NCBI GenBank assembly: GCA_030220185.1
Contig: JASPKZ010007249.1
Location: 1,116,001-1,180,000, forward strand
Source: Diploptera punctata
Taxonomy: Eukaryota > Arthropoda > Insecta > Blattodea > Blaberidae
Direction: 5' to 3'
Length of the DNA stretch: 64,000 bases
Shown: positions 34,800-44,799 of the stretch, in pieces
Numbering within the stretch: position 1 is the stretch's first letter
Layout of the letters: the number at the start of each line of letters is the position of its first letter
Program-made: the position numbers and the translations under genes
Notes under the pieces: model-generated
Database searches by the model: none
What the model was told of the DNA's origin: nothing
Seen by the model: the letters and a program-made list of their open reading frames with translations, nothing else

Positions 34800-36030
34800 A
34801 GGTATCTATATATAAATAAATGTGTCCATTAATGTTCTAGTGGCCACAATTTTTGTTTTATCGAAACCAAACTTGGCACATAGCAATTAAAAAAAAAAGT
34901 AATGCCGGATTTAATTAATAAATTGAGTCAGACTTTACGACTATAAATATTAATGAAAGGCCGAGTTTGTTAACCAGCAAAATTGAACCATTAGATGTTC
35001 ACCTGAAATAAAAATTTAAAAATTGCTCTAGCAGTCGCAATTTTCGATGTTTCACAGCAAAATTTAGTACATGCTATTTAAATAAACCAAGGAAGGTATT
35101 ATTCCCCAAACTCAGCGAAATCTGATCATTAAAAACCTCTTCTTCTTTCTTCTTCTTCCTTCCAAGAATTAGGCCAAGGCCTGTTACGATCCTATAGAAA
35201 ATTTTCTCTCCAGCTTTTGAAACCTGAAATTAAAAATGACTAGCAACTGCCATGTTTGGTTCATTACAGTGTATATCATATAATTTAATTAACCCTTAAA
35301 TTGGCAATGTTTTCCATAAGATACAATAGTTTAATTTATTTAATATTTTTAATAAAGTAATTGAAAAATTGTACAACAAAATGCAAATTGGTAATGCCAG
35401 TATCTTAATGTTTTATTTTAAAAAGGAGAATTATGTTCTCTGACTCTGAACGTCTGTGTAATAACCGTTATGCCATTCGAACCTCCAATACAAACATAAA
35501 ATTTCTTTAACAATTTTCTTTTCATTTGAAGGCTGATAGCCAAACTTTTTAAGTGGAGTTACAACAACCTGGTTCTAAGCAGGTGATTTATAAATAATTG
35601 AATTAAAATTTAATGAAAATCTTAGTCAATGCTGTGATTTCAATACATTTACTAAATATTGCAAGCAATATCTTGTTTCAAACTGTCATTTCATCGCCAT
35701 CTGATGACTTCTACTCAAAATATTTTTATTGAGAATTTAAACATTACTTTTAAGCGGTAAAGCTTCATATTTTGATGTTACATTTTAAGTTAACAATTTT
35801 TCTTCTAAAATAAAAGTATATTCAATTCTGGAAAGTGTTAATTTAAAATATATAATAAAAAACTTAATGTTTGTTTTCACTGTGGTCGACACTTTTAAAT
35901 AAGCTAGCATCAGAAATTGAATTTCTCCAATTTAACAAAGAAATATATATTCTATAAACAGCAAAATGGGATCATAAATTTGAATTGCTGAGGAATTTGT
36001 TTAGTTTATGCAGTTTGTGTATGATGATGT
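34800..36030. repeat. Unclassified dispersed repeat X, copy 3, interrupted
   Basis: AACCAGCAAAATTGAACCATTAG (near 34973), the CGCAATTTTCGATGTTTCAC block, and after an interruption AAACAGCAAAATGGGATCAT and GCTGAGGAATTTGTTTAG (near 35985) follow the order seen in copies 1 and 2. A LINE 3' tail fragment (35138-35222, minus strand, CTTCTTCC..AGGCCAAGGCCTGTTACG) lies inside. The rest is unassigned. Confidence 0.5.
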
Positions 36031-36296
36031 ACTTTTGTTTATGTGACATTTAAGATTGCCCATAAAAATTTGCTAGAAATGTGAAGCAAATCTTTATTGA
36101 ATATAGTTAGTATTTTATTTGACAAAGCTGTTTAACAACTCGTAATCACGTCTGGACATGAAAAGGCCAAGAAATTTTACACAGTGACCTTTCATTTCAG
36201 GCTTGAGGTCTTTACTGAATATATTTTCCTTTATCACACTTAGCATATAAAGTTTTTTGAAACATGTGTACATGTATTGTATTTATCATGTTACAG

Positions 36297-36419
36297 AGAA
36301 AGTGGATAGTTTGTCACATTACTCAATTACAAAAGCTTCTTGTGGTTCTGGTCACACACTAGCAGTGAATGAATGGGGTCAAGTATTTAGTTGGGGTTCT
36401 GACTCCTATGGGCAATTAG
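36297..36419 (+). CDS. HERC4: HERC4-type E3 ligase, exon 3 (RCC1 repeat)
   Basis: Acceptor TTACAG at 36296, donor TTAG|GTGAGT. It reads EKVDSLSHYSITKASCGSGH, TLAVNEWGQVFSWGSDSYG, QL, matching the HERC4 blade with ACGE.HTLAL and W G.DS.GQLG. Phase 1 both sides. Followed by the 12.7-kb intron 3, which contains the largest PLE. Confidence 0.9.
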
Positions 36420-36529
36420 GTGAGTTGCATCTATTGAAAGTAATTCAGTATTTTTAATTAACCTTTAGGAAATTAAAAATCATCGGAGAACATATTGTTT
36501 AAATAACTCACCTCATAGGATTCATGCTT

Positions 36530-36576
36530 CCATGATATCGCGATTTCAAACATAATCATGTTCATCGTCAGCCATA
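36530..36576 (-). ncRNA. Hammerhead-ribozyme-like motif (left arm)
   Basis: Exact complement of the motif at 36583-36631. Confidence 0.6.
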
Positions 36577-36582
36577 ACTCCA

Positions 36583-36631
36583 GTTATGGCTGACGATGAA
36601 CATGATTATGTTTGAAATCGCGATATCATGG
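36583..36631 (+). ncRNA. Hammerhead-ribozyme-like motif (right arm)
   Basis: Helix I TATGG/TCATG (with one G-U), CTGACGA at 36590, helix II GAACAT-GATT-ATGTTT, GAAA at 36614, helix III ATC-GC-GAT, and a GUA-like (AUA) cleavage site before UCAUGG. All three helices and both core boxes are present. Confidence 0.65.
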
Positions 36632-36787
36632 AAGCATGAATCCTATGAGGTGAGTTATTTAAACAATATGTTCTCCGATGATTTTTAATGATTATACCTC
36701 ATAATGTTTACTTCCCAACATTAATTAAATATAACCTTTAGGAATTAACATTTTGAGGTATTATTTATTTAAGTACTTTTTTTTATC

Positions 36788-37142
36788 AGTCCACTGCTGT
36801 GGTCTCGATGTAGCATGCTGCCTTGTCATGCAGCGGGCCCGGGTTCAATCCCCGGTCGGGACAGTTTTTCTGGGTGAGGTTTTTATCGGGGATTTTCCTC
36901 ACTTGTAAGACAAATGTCAGGAAAACTTAAGGTCCAAACGGTCCCCGAAATCATATGGCCATCGCAATCATCATCATTCATATTCATCGTAGATTAAGCT
37001 TAGGATTAGGGGCTCTCCTGGAGCAGCACTATAATCATCATCCATCATATCATTGGGGCAACGCAACCCTGCCTTCCAGGCGCCCCAACCTCAGAAGTGG
37101 GTTACAATTATGCCATTGCCAGGAGAGAACACCAGAAAACTG
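36788..37142 (+). mobile_element. Chimeric SINE: family A head, family B body
   Basis: CTGTGGTCTCGATGTAGCAT head, B box GGGTTCAATCCCCGG, the ACGGTCCCCGAAATCATATG block, then a switch to GGCTCTCCTGGAGCAGC, GGGGCAACGCAACCCTGCC, CCAGGCGCCCCAACCTCAG. Second instance of this junction after 5458-5790. Confidence 0.85.
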
Positions 37143-37162
37143 GGGGCATTAAAAAAAATTAT

Positions 37163-37312
37163 CATCTCACCTCATATTCTTCTTCTTAGACTAGTTTTGT
37201 ATCCTTCTTCGGTTCTATAATCAGTATTTTCAGGACCATTGTGATGTCATCCGGAAGAGCTGCCTCTTTTAGTCTATGAAGAAGAAAAATATGAGGTGAG
37301 GTGATCAAATTT
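37163..37312 (+). mobile_element. Short Penelope-like hairpin
   Basis: CATCTCACCTCATATTCTTCTTC on the left and GAAGAAGAAAAATATGAGGTGAGGTGATC on the right. The left arm holds a complement hammerhead-like segment (ACTAGTTTTGTATCC..TCAGTATTTTC). The right arm is mostly lost. Confidence 0.6.
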
Positions 37313-37370
37313 TACTTAAATAATTCAGTATTTTATTTACAAATAATGTATTCCAGTAAATCAGACTATT

Positions 37371-37812
37371 ATATTTTGAAGAGAAAAATTTTCGCCTAGA
37401 CCGAGACTCGAACCCGGGACCCTTGGCTTTCCGGGCCAAGTGCTCTACCAACTGAATTTTTCTCTTCAAAATATAATTTATCCTTCAATGAGAAGTGTTA
37501 AATTAATAATAAAATCGTCAATAGAAGCCCTACTGGCTATAAAGTAGTGTTAAAATTCCCGATAAATGTCTTCTTAACCATTTGCAAAGATAGAAGCTAT
37601 GGTTTCAAGCATTTGGCACGAGGGATATTACAACGTATATAAGAGAAAAATTTGCATCTAGATCGCAACTCGCCTCGGTAGCTCAGTTGGTAGAGCACTT
37701 GGCCCGGAAAGCCAAGGGTCCCGGGTTCGAGTCTCGGTCTAGGCGAAAATTTTTCTCTTCAAAATATAATTTATCCTTCAATGAGAAGTGTTAAATTAAT
37801 AATAAAATCGTC
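37371..37812 (+). mobile_element. tRNA-containing element with 13-bp target duplication
   Basis: AAATCAGACTATT flanks it at 37358-37370 and 37813-37825. Layout: inverted partial arm with a 5'-cut tRNA-like module (37396-37456, minus), then a full sense unit (body with CTACTGGCTATAAAGTAGTG, AAGCATTTGGCACGAGGG, AAGAGAAAAATTTGCATCTAG, tRNA-like module 37672-37744), then TTTTTCTCTTCAAAATAT and a 45-nt single-copy tail (37768-37812). It has the same layout and duplication length as the PLE palindromes. Confidence 0.85.
37672..37744 (+). tRNA. tRNA-like module
   Basis: GCCTCGGTAGCTCAGTTGGTA, stem TTGGC/GCCAA around CCGGAAA (GGA in the anticodon position), variable GGGTC, T arm CCGGGTTCGAGTCTCGG, TCTAGGC. 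C replaces U33 and the acceptor stem has mismatches. A TTTTT run starts about 7 nt downstream. I judge it an element part, not a translation tRNA. Confidence 0.6.
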
Positions 37813-38172
37813 AAATCAGACTATTCTTCAGGTAAATTTTAATCATATATGATAGTAGAGATTCATTTTAACTGGCACTTCTCAATTTATCAATTGATAC
37901 CAGTTTTACATAATAATTGAGTTTCATTTCAAGTGTACTTTTTTTTTATCAGTTATCAGTATTAATAATAAATTGATGAATATAATAGTGACAATATTAT
38001 AATTAATTCTTCCAGTCATCTGTTTATAATTTTTCTTTTGTGACTTTTTATACCTTTATCACTCAGCCTTTTAAAGAAAAATTAGTAACATTTTTGCAGA
38101 AAAATTAATATACTTTGAGCATATTATTTTTGGTCTGGACATCTTACCTCAATATTAATGTTGATTTGTTCT

Positions 38173-40674
38173 TGGACATGTTTCAAAACAATTCTGTTTT
38201 ATCTTCAGCTTTCCCAGACTGGTTTTATTTATGTTGCATTATGTTGCACCACCTGGATGTCGATGTCAGCTCCATCCTGTGGTTGGCCAAAGAACCTCCA
38301 AACAAGGTCACCCTCCATCGGAATATCAAAATTCATAACTCTGTTTCTGTTCTTCTGAATATAAATTTTTTCCCAAATAGTCAGCTCGTTTGTATTTTCT
38401 AACTGTTTTAATAATTTAGTGTCTGAATTTATATTATGTTTTTCAGACCAAACATGAGCAGCAACTGCAGATTTTTCAATTTCTCCATTTTTAATATTTC
38501 TTATGTGTTCTTTGGTTCTAATTTTTAGGTTTTCTTTTTGTTTTCCCTATATATATCTTTTCACAACCCATGCATTCAATTTGATATATTCCTGACTTTT
38601 TATTTTTATCAGTTTTTTCATTTTTGTTGGTTTTTATTAGTTTATTTAAACTGTAGTTATTTTTTGGTGCTAATTTAATATTAAACTTCTCAAATATATT
38701 TTGAAATTTATTATGTACCCAGGGGTGATATGTGAATTTCCTATATTTTTTCATAGGTGGTTCTTCTTTTTCAAGATTACTTCTGTTTATCATTTTTTGT
38801 TTTTTATACTTTTTATCCTTTTATGTACCATTTTTTCATCAAACCCATTTTCTCTTGCTACTTTGATTATGTGTTTTTTCTCATGTTTGAAATCTTCTTC
38901 GTTTAAGGGTAAGTTTACCAATCTATGAGTTAAACTATTAAATGCTGCTAATTTATGTCCAATTGGATTGAACCCTGTTGATTTTATAAAATTTTCCGTA
39001 TGAGTTTTTTCCTATGAATCCTGAATTCAATTTTTCTTTTTTCTTCGTTTCTGACCAATTTAAGATCCAAAAAAGGTATTTGTTTATTGTCTTCTATTTC
39101 TTTGGTGAATTTAATGTTTGTACTCTGTAAATTTAATAGTTTTAGGGAATCTTCTACATGTTTTTCTTTAACAATACAAATTATATCATCAACATATCTA
39201 CTCCAAAATTTAAACATTGTGGGATGTGCTTTAGTGATTTTACATTCAAAATCGCTCATAAATAAATTTGCCAGGAAAGGTGATAATGGGTTTCCCATTG
39301 AGAGCCCTGATTTTTGTCTATAGAAATTCCCATTGAATGTAAAAAACATTTGGTCAATGCATAACGCAGTTAATTTCAAATAATCTTCTTTGATCTCTCT
39401 GTCTATGTTGTTTTTTCTTAACCAATTGTTCAATATCTCCAAAGTTTTTTGTTTCGGTACATTTGTGAATAGTGAACTACATCAAACGAAACCAACCTAT
39501 CTGTGGGTTCAATTTCCACTTTTTCTAATTTCTTAACTAATTCCAATGAATTTTCAATCTGCAGACTTTCAAAATTATTAATTCTTTTAAATTGATTATT
39601 CAGCCATTTCGAAATTTTGTAGGTTGGTGATCCAATATTGTTAATTATTGGCCTCATTTTGTTTCCCGGTTTGTGAATTTTTGGAAGTCCATGTATATTA
39701 GGGTTTCTTGGGTTGCTTACTTTTAATTGAAATTTTTCTTTCTTGGATAGAATTTTAACATTTTTAAAACAGTTTTCCACTTTTTTTATGGTTTTTGGTA
39801 GGGGGGCATTCTTAATTTTTCATACTCTTTTTCTTTCAAAAGTTCTTCCATTCTATTTTGATAATCTTCTTTGTCCAGAATTATAATTTGGTTACCCTTA
39901 TCTGATTTTGTATATACAACATTTTGTTATTTATTTCTTTGAGTGTTTTTAAATTCTCCTTACAAACTGGGTTTTTATTTGTATTCTTTATTTTATTCAA
40001 AATTTCTTCACATTTTTTTCTGATGATTATTTTTTCTTCTGTAACTAACCCTTCTATTGAATTTTCAATGTCCACTATGTATTCTTCTATTCTATTGGAA
40101 TAATCTATTGCTGTTTTTAGACCGTTTTCTAACAATTTTGTCTCTTTTAGGTTAAAGGTTGCCTTTGAAAAATTTTTAACATAATTTCTGGTGGATTCTG
40201 ATTTTTCTTCATTTCTGGTTTTATTCTGATGTTTGATTTTATTTGATGTATTCTTCTTTCCCTTTGATTTAGTTAACAAATTATTTATCTTTGTCTTTTG
40301 TTTCTCAATTTTCTTTTTCATGGTTATGTTCAAAAAAGTGAAAAATTTATTTTCTAGGTTTTCCCACATGATGTTTCCTAATATTTTAGACAATTTGATA
40401 TGTAACAAATAAATTTCAATATCCAGATTACTGATCATTTCAAAGTGTTTATTCTTTTCTAGTTTTAGTAATTTGTTCTCCAAAATTTTTTGTTGTTTGC
40501 TGTTATTGTTATGCTTAACGGTTTTTCTAATGAACATGGGAACCAATTCTAATTTTAGACATTGGTTGATGAATTTAATGTCTGCTAATCTTTTAAATTT
40601 CTTCTCTCTTAATTTTATAAACTTTTTGACTTCATATTTTGTTTCGAAAAAATTGTTATTGAAATTGAGTATGG
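38173..40674 (-). pseudogene. PLE RT and GIY-YIG, inverted left copy, frameshifted
   Basis: Minus-strand frames 40882-39881, 39780-39430, 39442-38984 and 38793-38518 cover the same protein as the right arm in pieces. Breaks include a lost A in the N-terminal linker (about 39925), a lost T just after the FDVV motif (about 39475, giving VVHYSQM instead of VVSLFTN), a lost base near KETHTE (about 39008), and one near TKRKPK (about 38520). The RT boxes GLSMGNPLSP and RYVDDI are intact. Confidence 0.85.
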
Positions 40675-40686
40675 CGTCCTCCATAC

Positions 40687-41348
40687 TCAATTTCAATAAC
40701 AATTTTTTCGAAACAAAATATGAAGTCAAAAAGTTTATAAAATTAAGAGAGAAGAAATTTAAAAGATTAGCAGACATTAAATTCATCAACCAATGTCTAA
40801 AATTAGAATTGGTTCCCATGTTCATTAGAAAAACCGTTAAGCATAACAATAACAGCAAACAACAAAAAATTTTGGAGAACAAATTACTAAAACTAGAAAA
40901 GAATAAACACTTTGAAATGATCAGTAATCTGGATATTGAAATTTATTTGTTACATATCAAATTGTCTAAAATATTAGGAAACATCATGTGGGAAAACCTA
41001 GAAAATAAATTTTTCACTTTTTTGAACATAACCATGAAAAAGAAAATTGAGAAACAAAAGACAAAGATAAATAATTTGTTAACTAAATCAAAGGGAAAGA
41101 AGAATACATCAAATAAAATCAAACATCAGAATAAAACCAGAAATGAAGAAAAATCAGAATCCACCAGAAATTATGTTAAAAATTTTTCAAAGGCAACCTT
41201 TAACCTAAAAGAGACAAAATTGTTAGAAAACGGTCTAAAAACAGCAATAGATTATTCCAATAGAATAGAAGAATACATAGTGGACATTGAAAATTCAATA
41301 GAAGGGTTAGTTACAGAAGAAAAAAATAATCATCAGAAAAAAATGTGA
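40687..41348 (+). pseudogene. PLE N-terminal region, right copy
   Basis: From the palindrome centre the frame reads SILNFNNNFFETKYEVKKFI and then a lysine-rich helical region with LVPMFIRKTVKHNNNSKQQK, the usual PLE N-terminal part before the RT. The printed frame begins earlier at 40473 only because it runs through the antisense of the left arm. It ends at 41348 because of one extra A in the run at about 41309 compared with the left copy; RT follows in another frame. Confidence 0.8.
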
Positions 41349-41355
41349 AGAAATT

Positions 41356-42438
41356 TTGAATAAAATAAAGAATACAAATAAAAACCCAGTTTGTAAGGAG
41401 AATTTAAAAACACTCAAAGAAATAAATAACAAAAATGTTGTATATACAAAATCAGATAAGGGTAACCAAATTATAATTCTGGACAAAGAAGATTATCAAA
41501 ATAGAATGGAAGAACTTTTGAAAGAAAAAGAGTATGAAAAAATTAAGAATGACCCCCTACCAAAAACCATAAAAAAAGTGGAAAACTGTTTTAAAAATGT
41601 TAAAATTCTATCCAAGAAAGAAAAATTTCAATTAAAAGTAAGCAACCCAAGAAACCCTAATATACATGGACTTCCAAAAATTCACAAACCGGGAAACAAA
41701 ATGAGGCCAATAATTAACAATATTGGATCACCAACCTACAAAATTTCGAAATGGCTGAATAATCAATTTAAAAGAATTAATAATTTTGAAAGTCTGCAGA
41801 TTGAAAATTCATTGGAATTAGTTAAGAAATTAGAAAAAGTGGAAATTGAACCCACAGATAGGTTGGTTTCGTTTGATGTAGTTTCACTATTCACAAATGT
41901 ACCGAAACAAAAAACTTTGGAGATATTGAACAATTGGTTAAGAAAAAACAACATAGACAGAGAGATCAAAGAAGATTATTTGAAATTAACTGCGTTATGC
42001 ATTGACCAAATGTTTTTTACATTCAATGGGAATTTCTATAGACAAAAATCAGGGCTCTCAATGGGAAACCCATTATCACCTTTCCTGGCAAATTTATTTA
42101 TGAGCGATTTTGAATGTAAAATCACCAAAGCACATCCCACAATGTTTAAATTTTGGAGTAGATATGTTGATGATATAATTTGTATTGTTAAAGAAAAACA
42201 TGTAGAAGATTCCCTAAAACTATTAAATTTACAGAGTACAAACATTAAATTCACCAAAGAAATAGAAGACAATAAACAAATACCTTTTTTGGATCTTAAA
42301 TTGGTCAGAAACGAAGAAAAAAGAAAAATTGAATTCAGGATTCATAGGAAAGAAACTCATACGGAAAATTTTATAAAATCAACAGGGTTCAATCCAATTG
42401 GACATAAATTAGCAGCATTTAATAGGTTTAACTCATAG
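41356..42438 (+). CDS. PLE reverse transcriptase, right copy
   Basis: A 360-codon frame carrying the RT that copies the element RNA at a nicked target. Motifs: NIHGLPKIHKPGNKMRPI at residues 102-119, FDVVSLFT at 173-180 (first catalytic Asp 174), QKSGLSMGNPLSPFLANLFM at 230-249 and RYVDD at 269-273 (Asp 272, 273). The GLPKIHK box is characteristic of Penelope-like RT. The N-terminal portion is out of frame upstream, and an extra G near 42424 (absent in the left copy) ends the frame before the linker to the endonuclease. Not translatable as one protein as sequenced. Confidence 0.85.
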   Translation: MNKIKNTNKNPVCKENLKTLKEINNKNVVYTKSDKGNQIIILDKEDYQNRMEELLKEKEYEKIKNDPLPKTIKKVENCFKNVKILSKKEKFQLKVSNPRNPNIHGLPKIHKPGNKMRPIINNIGSPTYKISKWLNNQFKRINNFESLQIENSLELVKKLEKVEIEPTDRLVSFDVVSLFTNVPKQKTLEILNNWLRKNNIDREIKEDYLKLTALCIDQMFFTFNGNFYRQKSGLSMGNPLSPFLANLFMSDFECKITKAHPTMFKFWSRYVDDIICIVKEKHVEDSLKLLNLQSTNIKFTKEIEDNKQIPFLDLKLVRNEEKRKIEFRIHRKETHTENFIKSTGFNPIGHKLAAFNRFNS

Positions 42439-42476
42439 ATTGGTAAACTTACCCTTAAACGAAGAAGATTTCAAAC

Positions 42477-43028
42477 ATGAGAAAAAAACACATAATCAAA
42501 GTAGCAAGAGAAAATGGGTTTGATGAAAAAATGGTACATAAAAGGATAGAAAAGTATAAAAAACAAAAAATGATAAACAGAAGTAATCTTGAAAAAGAAG
42601 AACCACCTATGAAAAAATATAGGAAATTCACATATCACCCCTGGGTACATAATAAATTTCAAAATATATTTGAGAAGTTTAATATTAAATTAGCACCAAA
42701 AAATAACTACAGTTTAAATAAACTAATAAAAACCAACAAAAATGAAAAAACTGATAAAAATAAAAAGTCAGGAATATATCAAATTGAATGCATGGGTTGT
42801 GAAAAGATATATATAGGGAAAACAAAAAGAAACCTAAAAATTAGAACCAAAGAACACATAAGAAATATTAAAAATGGAGAAATTGAAAAATCTGCAGTTG
42901 CTGCTCATGTTTGGTCTGAAAAACATAATATAAATTCAGACACTAAATTATTAAAACAGTTAGAAAATACAAACGAGCTGACTATTTGGGAAAAAATTTA
43001 TATCAGAAGAACAGAAACAGAGTTATGA
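42477..43028 (+). CDS. PLE GIY-YIG endonuclease domain, right copy
   Basis: A 183-codon frame. SGIYQIECMGC at 98-108 and KIYIGKTKRNLKIRTKEH at 110-127 contain the GIY and YIG boxes and the catalytic Arg; a histidine-bearing AAHVWSEKH follows at 142-150. The catalytic Glu is expected in LTIWEKIYI (Glu 172). The domain nicks target DNA for PLE insertion. A missing T after IYI (compared with other copies reading IYIQK) ends the frame early; the usual C-terminal segment with FFGQPQDGAD-type text is in the next frame. Confidence 0.85.
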   Translation: MRKKHIIKVARENGFDEKMVHKRIEKYKKQKMINRSNLEKEEPPMKKYRKFTYHPWVHNKFQNIFEKFNIKLAPKNNYSLNKLIKTNKNEKTDKNKKSGIYQIECMGCEKIYIGKTKRNLKIRTKEHIRNIKNGEIEKSAVAAHVWSEKHNINSDTKLLKQLENTNELTIWEKIYIRRTETEL

Positions 43029-43144
43029 ATTTTGATATTCCGATGGAGGGTGACCTTGTTTGGAGGTTCTTTGGCCAACCACAGGATGGAGCTGACATCG
43101 ACATCCAGGTGGTGCAACATAATGCAACATAAATAAAACCAGTC

Positions 43145-43195
43145 TGGGAAAGCTGAAGATAAAACAGAATTGTTTTGAAACATGTCCAAGAACAA
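43145..43195 (+). ncRNA. Hammerhead-ribozyme-like motif, large PLE
   Basis: CTGAAGA at 43153, helix II AAAACA-GAAT-TGTTTT, GAAAC at 43177, ATGTC|C with a canonical GUC site. Mirrored on the minus strand at 38173-38216. Helix I pairing is weak in this family. Confidence 0.5.
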
Positions 43196-43339
43196 ATCAA
43201 CATTAATATTGAGGTAAGATGTCCAGACCAAAAATAATATAATTAAAATAACCTCAAAATATAACTTCCTAAAATTAAATATTAATATACTTTGAGCAAT
43301 TGATCTGTAGGCAATGATTGTATAATAAGAATCAAATGA

Positions 43340-44320
43340 ATCATGAATTCTTCTTACCTCATACATCCTTGATTTTTTAACACAGAACCACAGTATCAGA
43401 AAAAAACATCTTTTCCATCCTCAGCTGTTTTCACATCTGTCGATATTTTCTTTTGCCGGTAATTTTCCAAACTGTCATCTGGTGTAATTTTTAAGAAGTA
43501 ATTTTCTAAACTGCCATCTGGTTTTGGATAGATGTTTCAAAAGTATTGCTTCTTTTTTCAGTTCTATTATCCTTTAATGAACTATGTGCTGCTATAGCTA
43601 ATTTTTCAATTTCATAATTTTTTATGTTTCTAAAGTGTTCTTTTTTTTTTTTGCTAGTTCTAAGTTTCTTTTTATTTTTCCTATATATACTTTATTGCAA
43701 TTAATTTGATAAATTCTATATTTTGTATTGTCTGGGGTGTTAACTTTTTTATTAGTTAAAAGAAAATTAATCTTCTGGAAATATATAGGAAAAACAAAAA
43801 GGAACTTAGAAACTCACAAAAAAAGAACACTTTAGAAACATAAAAAATGGTGAAATTGAAAAATCAGCTATAGCAGCACATAGTTTATTAGAGAATCATA
43901 GAATTGAAAAAGAAGCAAAACTTTTAAAACATCTATCTAAACCTTTGGAATTAACAGTTTGGGAAAAGATATACGTTAAAAAAACCATACTAGAACCATG
44001 AACTTCGAGGTTCCAGACAAACTAAGCTTGATTACAAAGTTCTTTACAAGTACACCAGATGGCAGTTTAGAAAATTACTTCTTAAAAATTTTCACCAGAT
44101 GGCAGTTTGGAAAATTACTGGCAAAAGAAAAAATTGAGTCGTGAAAACAGCTGAAAATGGAAAAGATGTTTTTTTCCGATACTGAAGTTTTGTGTTAAAA
44201 AAAAGATGTTAAAGATGTATGAGGTAAGAAGAATTCACGATTCAGTGTTTCCTTATTAAGAAAACCTCATAATGTAAAAATTCTCAAATTTATTATGTTA
44301 ATGATTATGTAATTTTATTT
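43340..44320 (+). mobile_element. Penelope-like palindrome, family G, decayed
   Basis: Left arm in complement (TGAATTCTTCTTACCTCATACATCC, CTCAGCTGTTTTCACATC). The right arm in sense has IYIGKTKRNLETH-like text, EIEKSAIAAHSLLENH, KHLSKPLELTVWEKIYV and NFEVPDKLSLITKFF, then TATGAGGTAAGAAGAATTCACG and the tail AACCTCATAATGTAAAAATTC. Ribozyme positions carry GATAC in place of GAAAC. Confidence 0.75.
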
Positions 44321-44385
44321 TTTAAGCCCATGTTTTTCCTTTACAGAGATTTAGGTGCTCTCCCCCTACAGGGAAGAATTTGAAC

Positions 44386-44718
44386 CATACTAATTTAGTT
44401 ACACTTGTTTTCATATAGATGTAATTTTGAATGGTCCGTGGTCAGTATTCTGCCTCATACTGACATCTAGGAAACCAAGGTAGTACTAGGATGGGAAAAT
44501 TCAGTAAATTTTGCTTAGAGGCCTTTTCATTCAGGCTTAAGGATTTTTAACGAGCCTGAAAATCTTCAGACTCAGGACCCATGGCTTAAAGTCCCTCCTG
44601 GAGGACTTGCTCCTTGGATTTTTCCATCCTAAAAAATCCATCGACCCCGGCTGGGTTTGAACCTGCGACCATTGGGACCAGGGGCAAGGAGCATAACCAC
44701 TAGTCCACCGCGGCCGAC
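44386..44718 (-). mobile_element. SINE family C, full copy
   Basis: The minus-strand head is GTCGGCCGCGGTGGACTAGTG, then a B box GGTTCAAACCCAGCCGGG, AAAAATCCAAGGAGCAAGTCC, and an end near AAGTGTAACTAAATTAGTATGG. A 65-bp copy of its 3' end also sits inside the neighbouring PLE at 45040-45110. Confidence 0.85.
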
Positions 44719-44799
44719 GATTATATAATTCCAATTTTTGAAATTAGTTACAATTTAAACTAGGTCGGAAAGTACACTATGAAGTATTAGTAATTAAAT

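Larger units (their letters stand above)
36472..36731 (+). mobile_element. Complete mini Penelope-like palindrome with 13-bp target duplication
   Basis: Two perfect 108-bp inverted arms (36472-36579 and 36582-36689) around a CC spacer, then a single-copy 42-nt tail (GATTATACCTCATAATGTTT..., 36690-36731). TAACCTTTAGGAA flanks it at 36459-36471 and 36732-36744. Each arm contains one hammerhead-like motif and the TATGAGGTGAGT box. There is no coding capacity. It is the clearest example of the shared architecture. Confidence 0.9.
38122..43285 (+). mobile_element. 5.2-kb Penelope-like palindrome with 13-bp target duplication
   Basis: The left arm 38122-40674 is the near-exact complement of the right arm 40681-43240, with the spacer CGTCCT at 40675-40680. 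Only the right side has the 45-nt tail (43241-43285, ACCTCAAAATATAACTTCC). TATACTTTGAGCA flanks the whole at 38109-38121 and 43286-43298. The right arm is a nearly full PLE in sense: N-terminal helical region, RT, GIY-YIG and ribozyme-containing 3' end. Both arms start at the same point, close to the expected protein N-terminus. Single-base indels distinguish the arms, mostly in homopolymers. It lies in HERC4 intron 3, in the gene's orientation. Confidence 0.9.

Noticed and set aside
39881..40882. A 333-codon minus-strand gene with the same start
   Set aside because: Mirror image of the above in the left arm; it is the N-terminal part of the inverted PLE copy.
40473..41348. A 291-codon protein starting MFSKIFCCLLLL with an apparent signal peptide or membrane segment
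   Set aside because: The first 67 residues are the antisense of the inverted PLE arm read through the palindrome centre; the real coding part starts after 40681.
38122..43285. Palindrome as an assembly or read artefact
   Set aside because: Possible in principle, but arm-specific indels, a one-sided tail and a 13-bp flanking duplication are not expected from a missed-adapter read. Raw reads would settle it.
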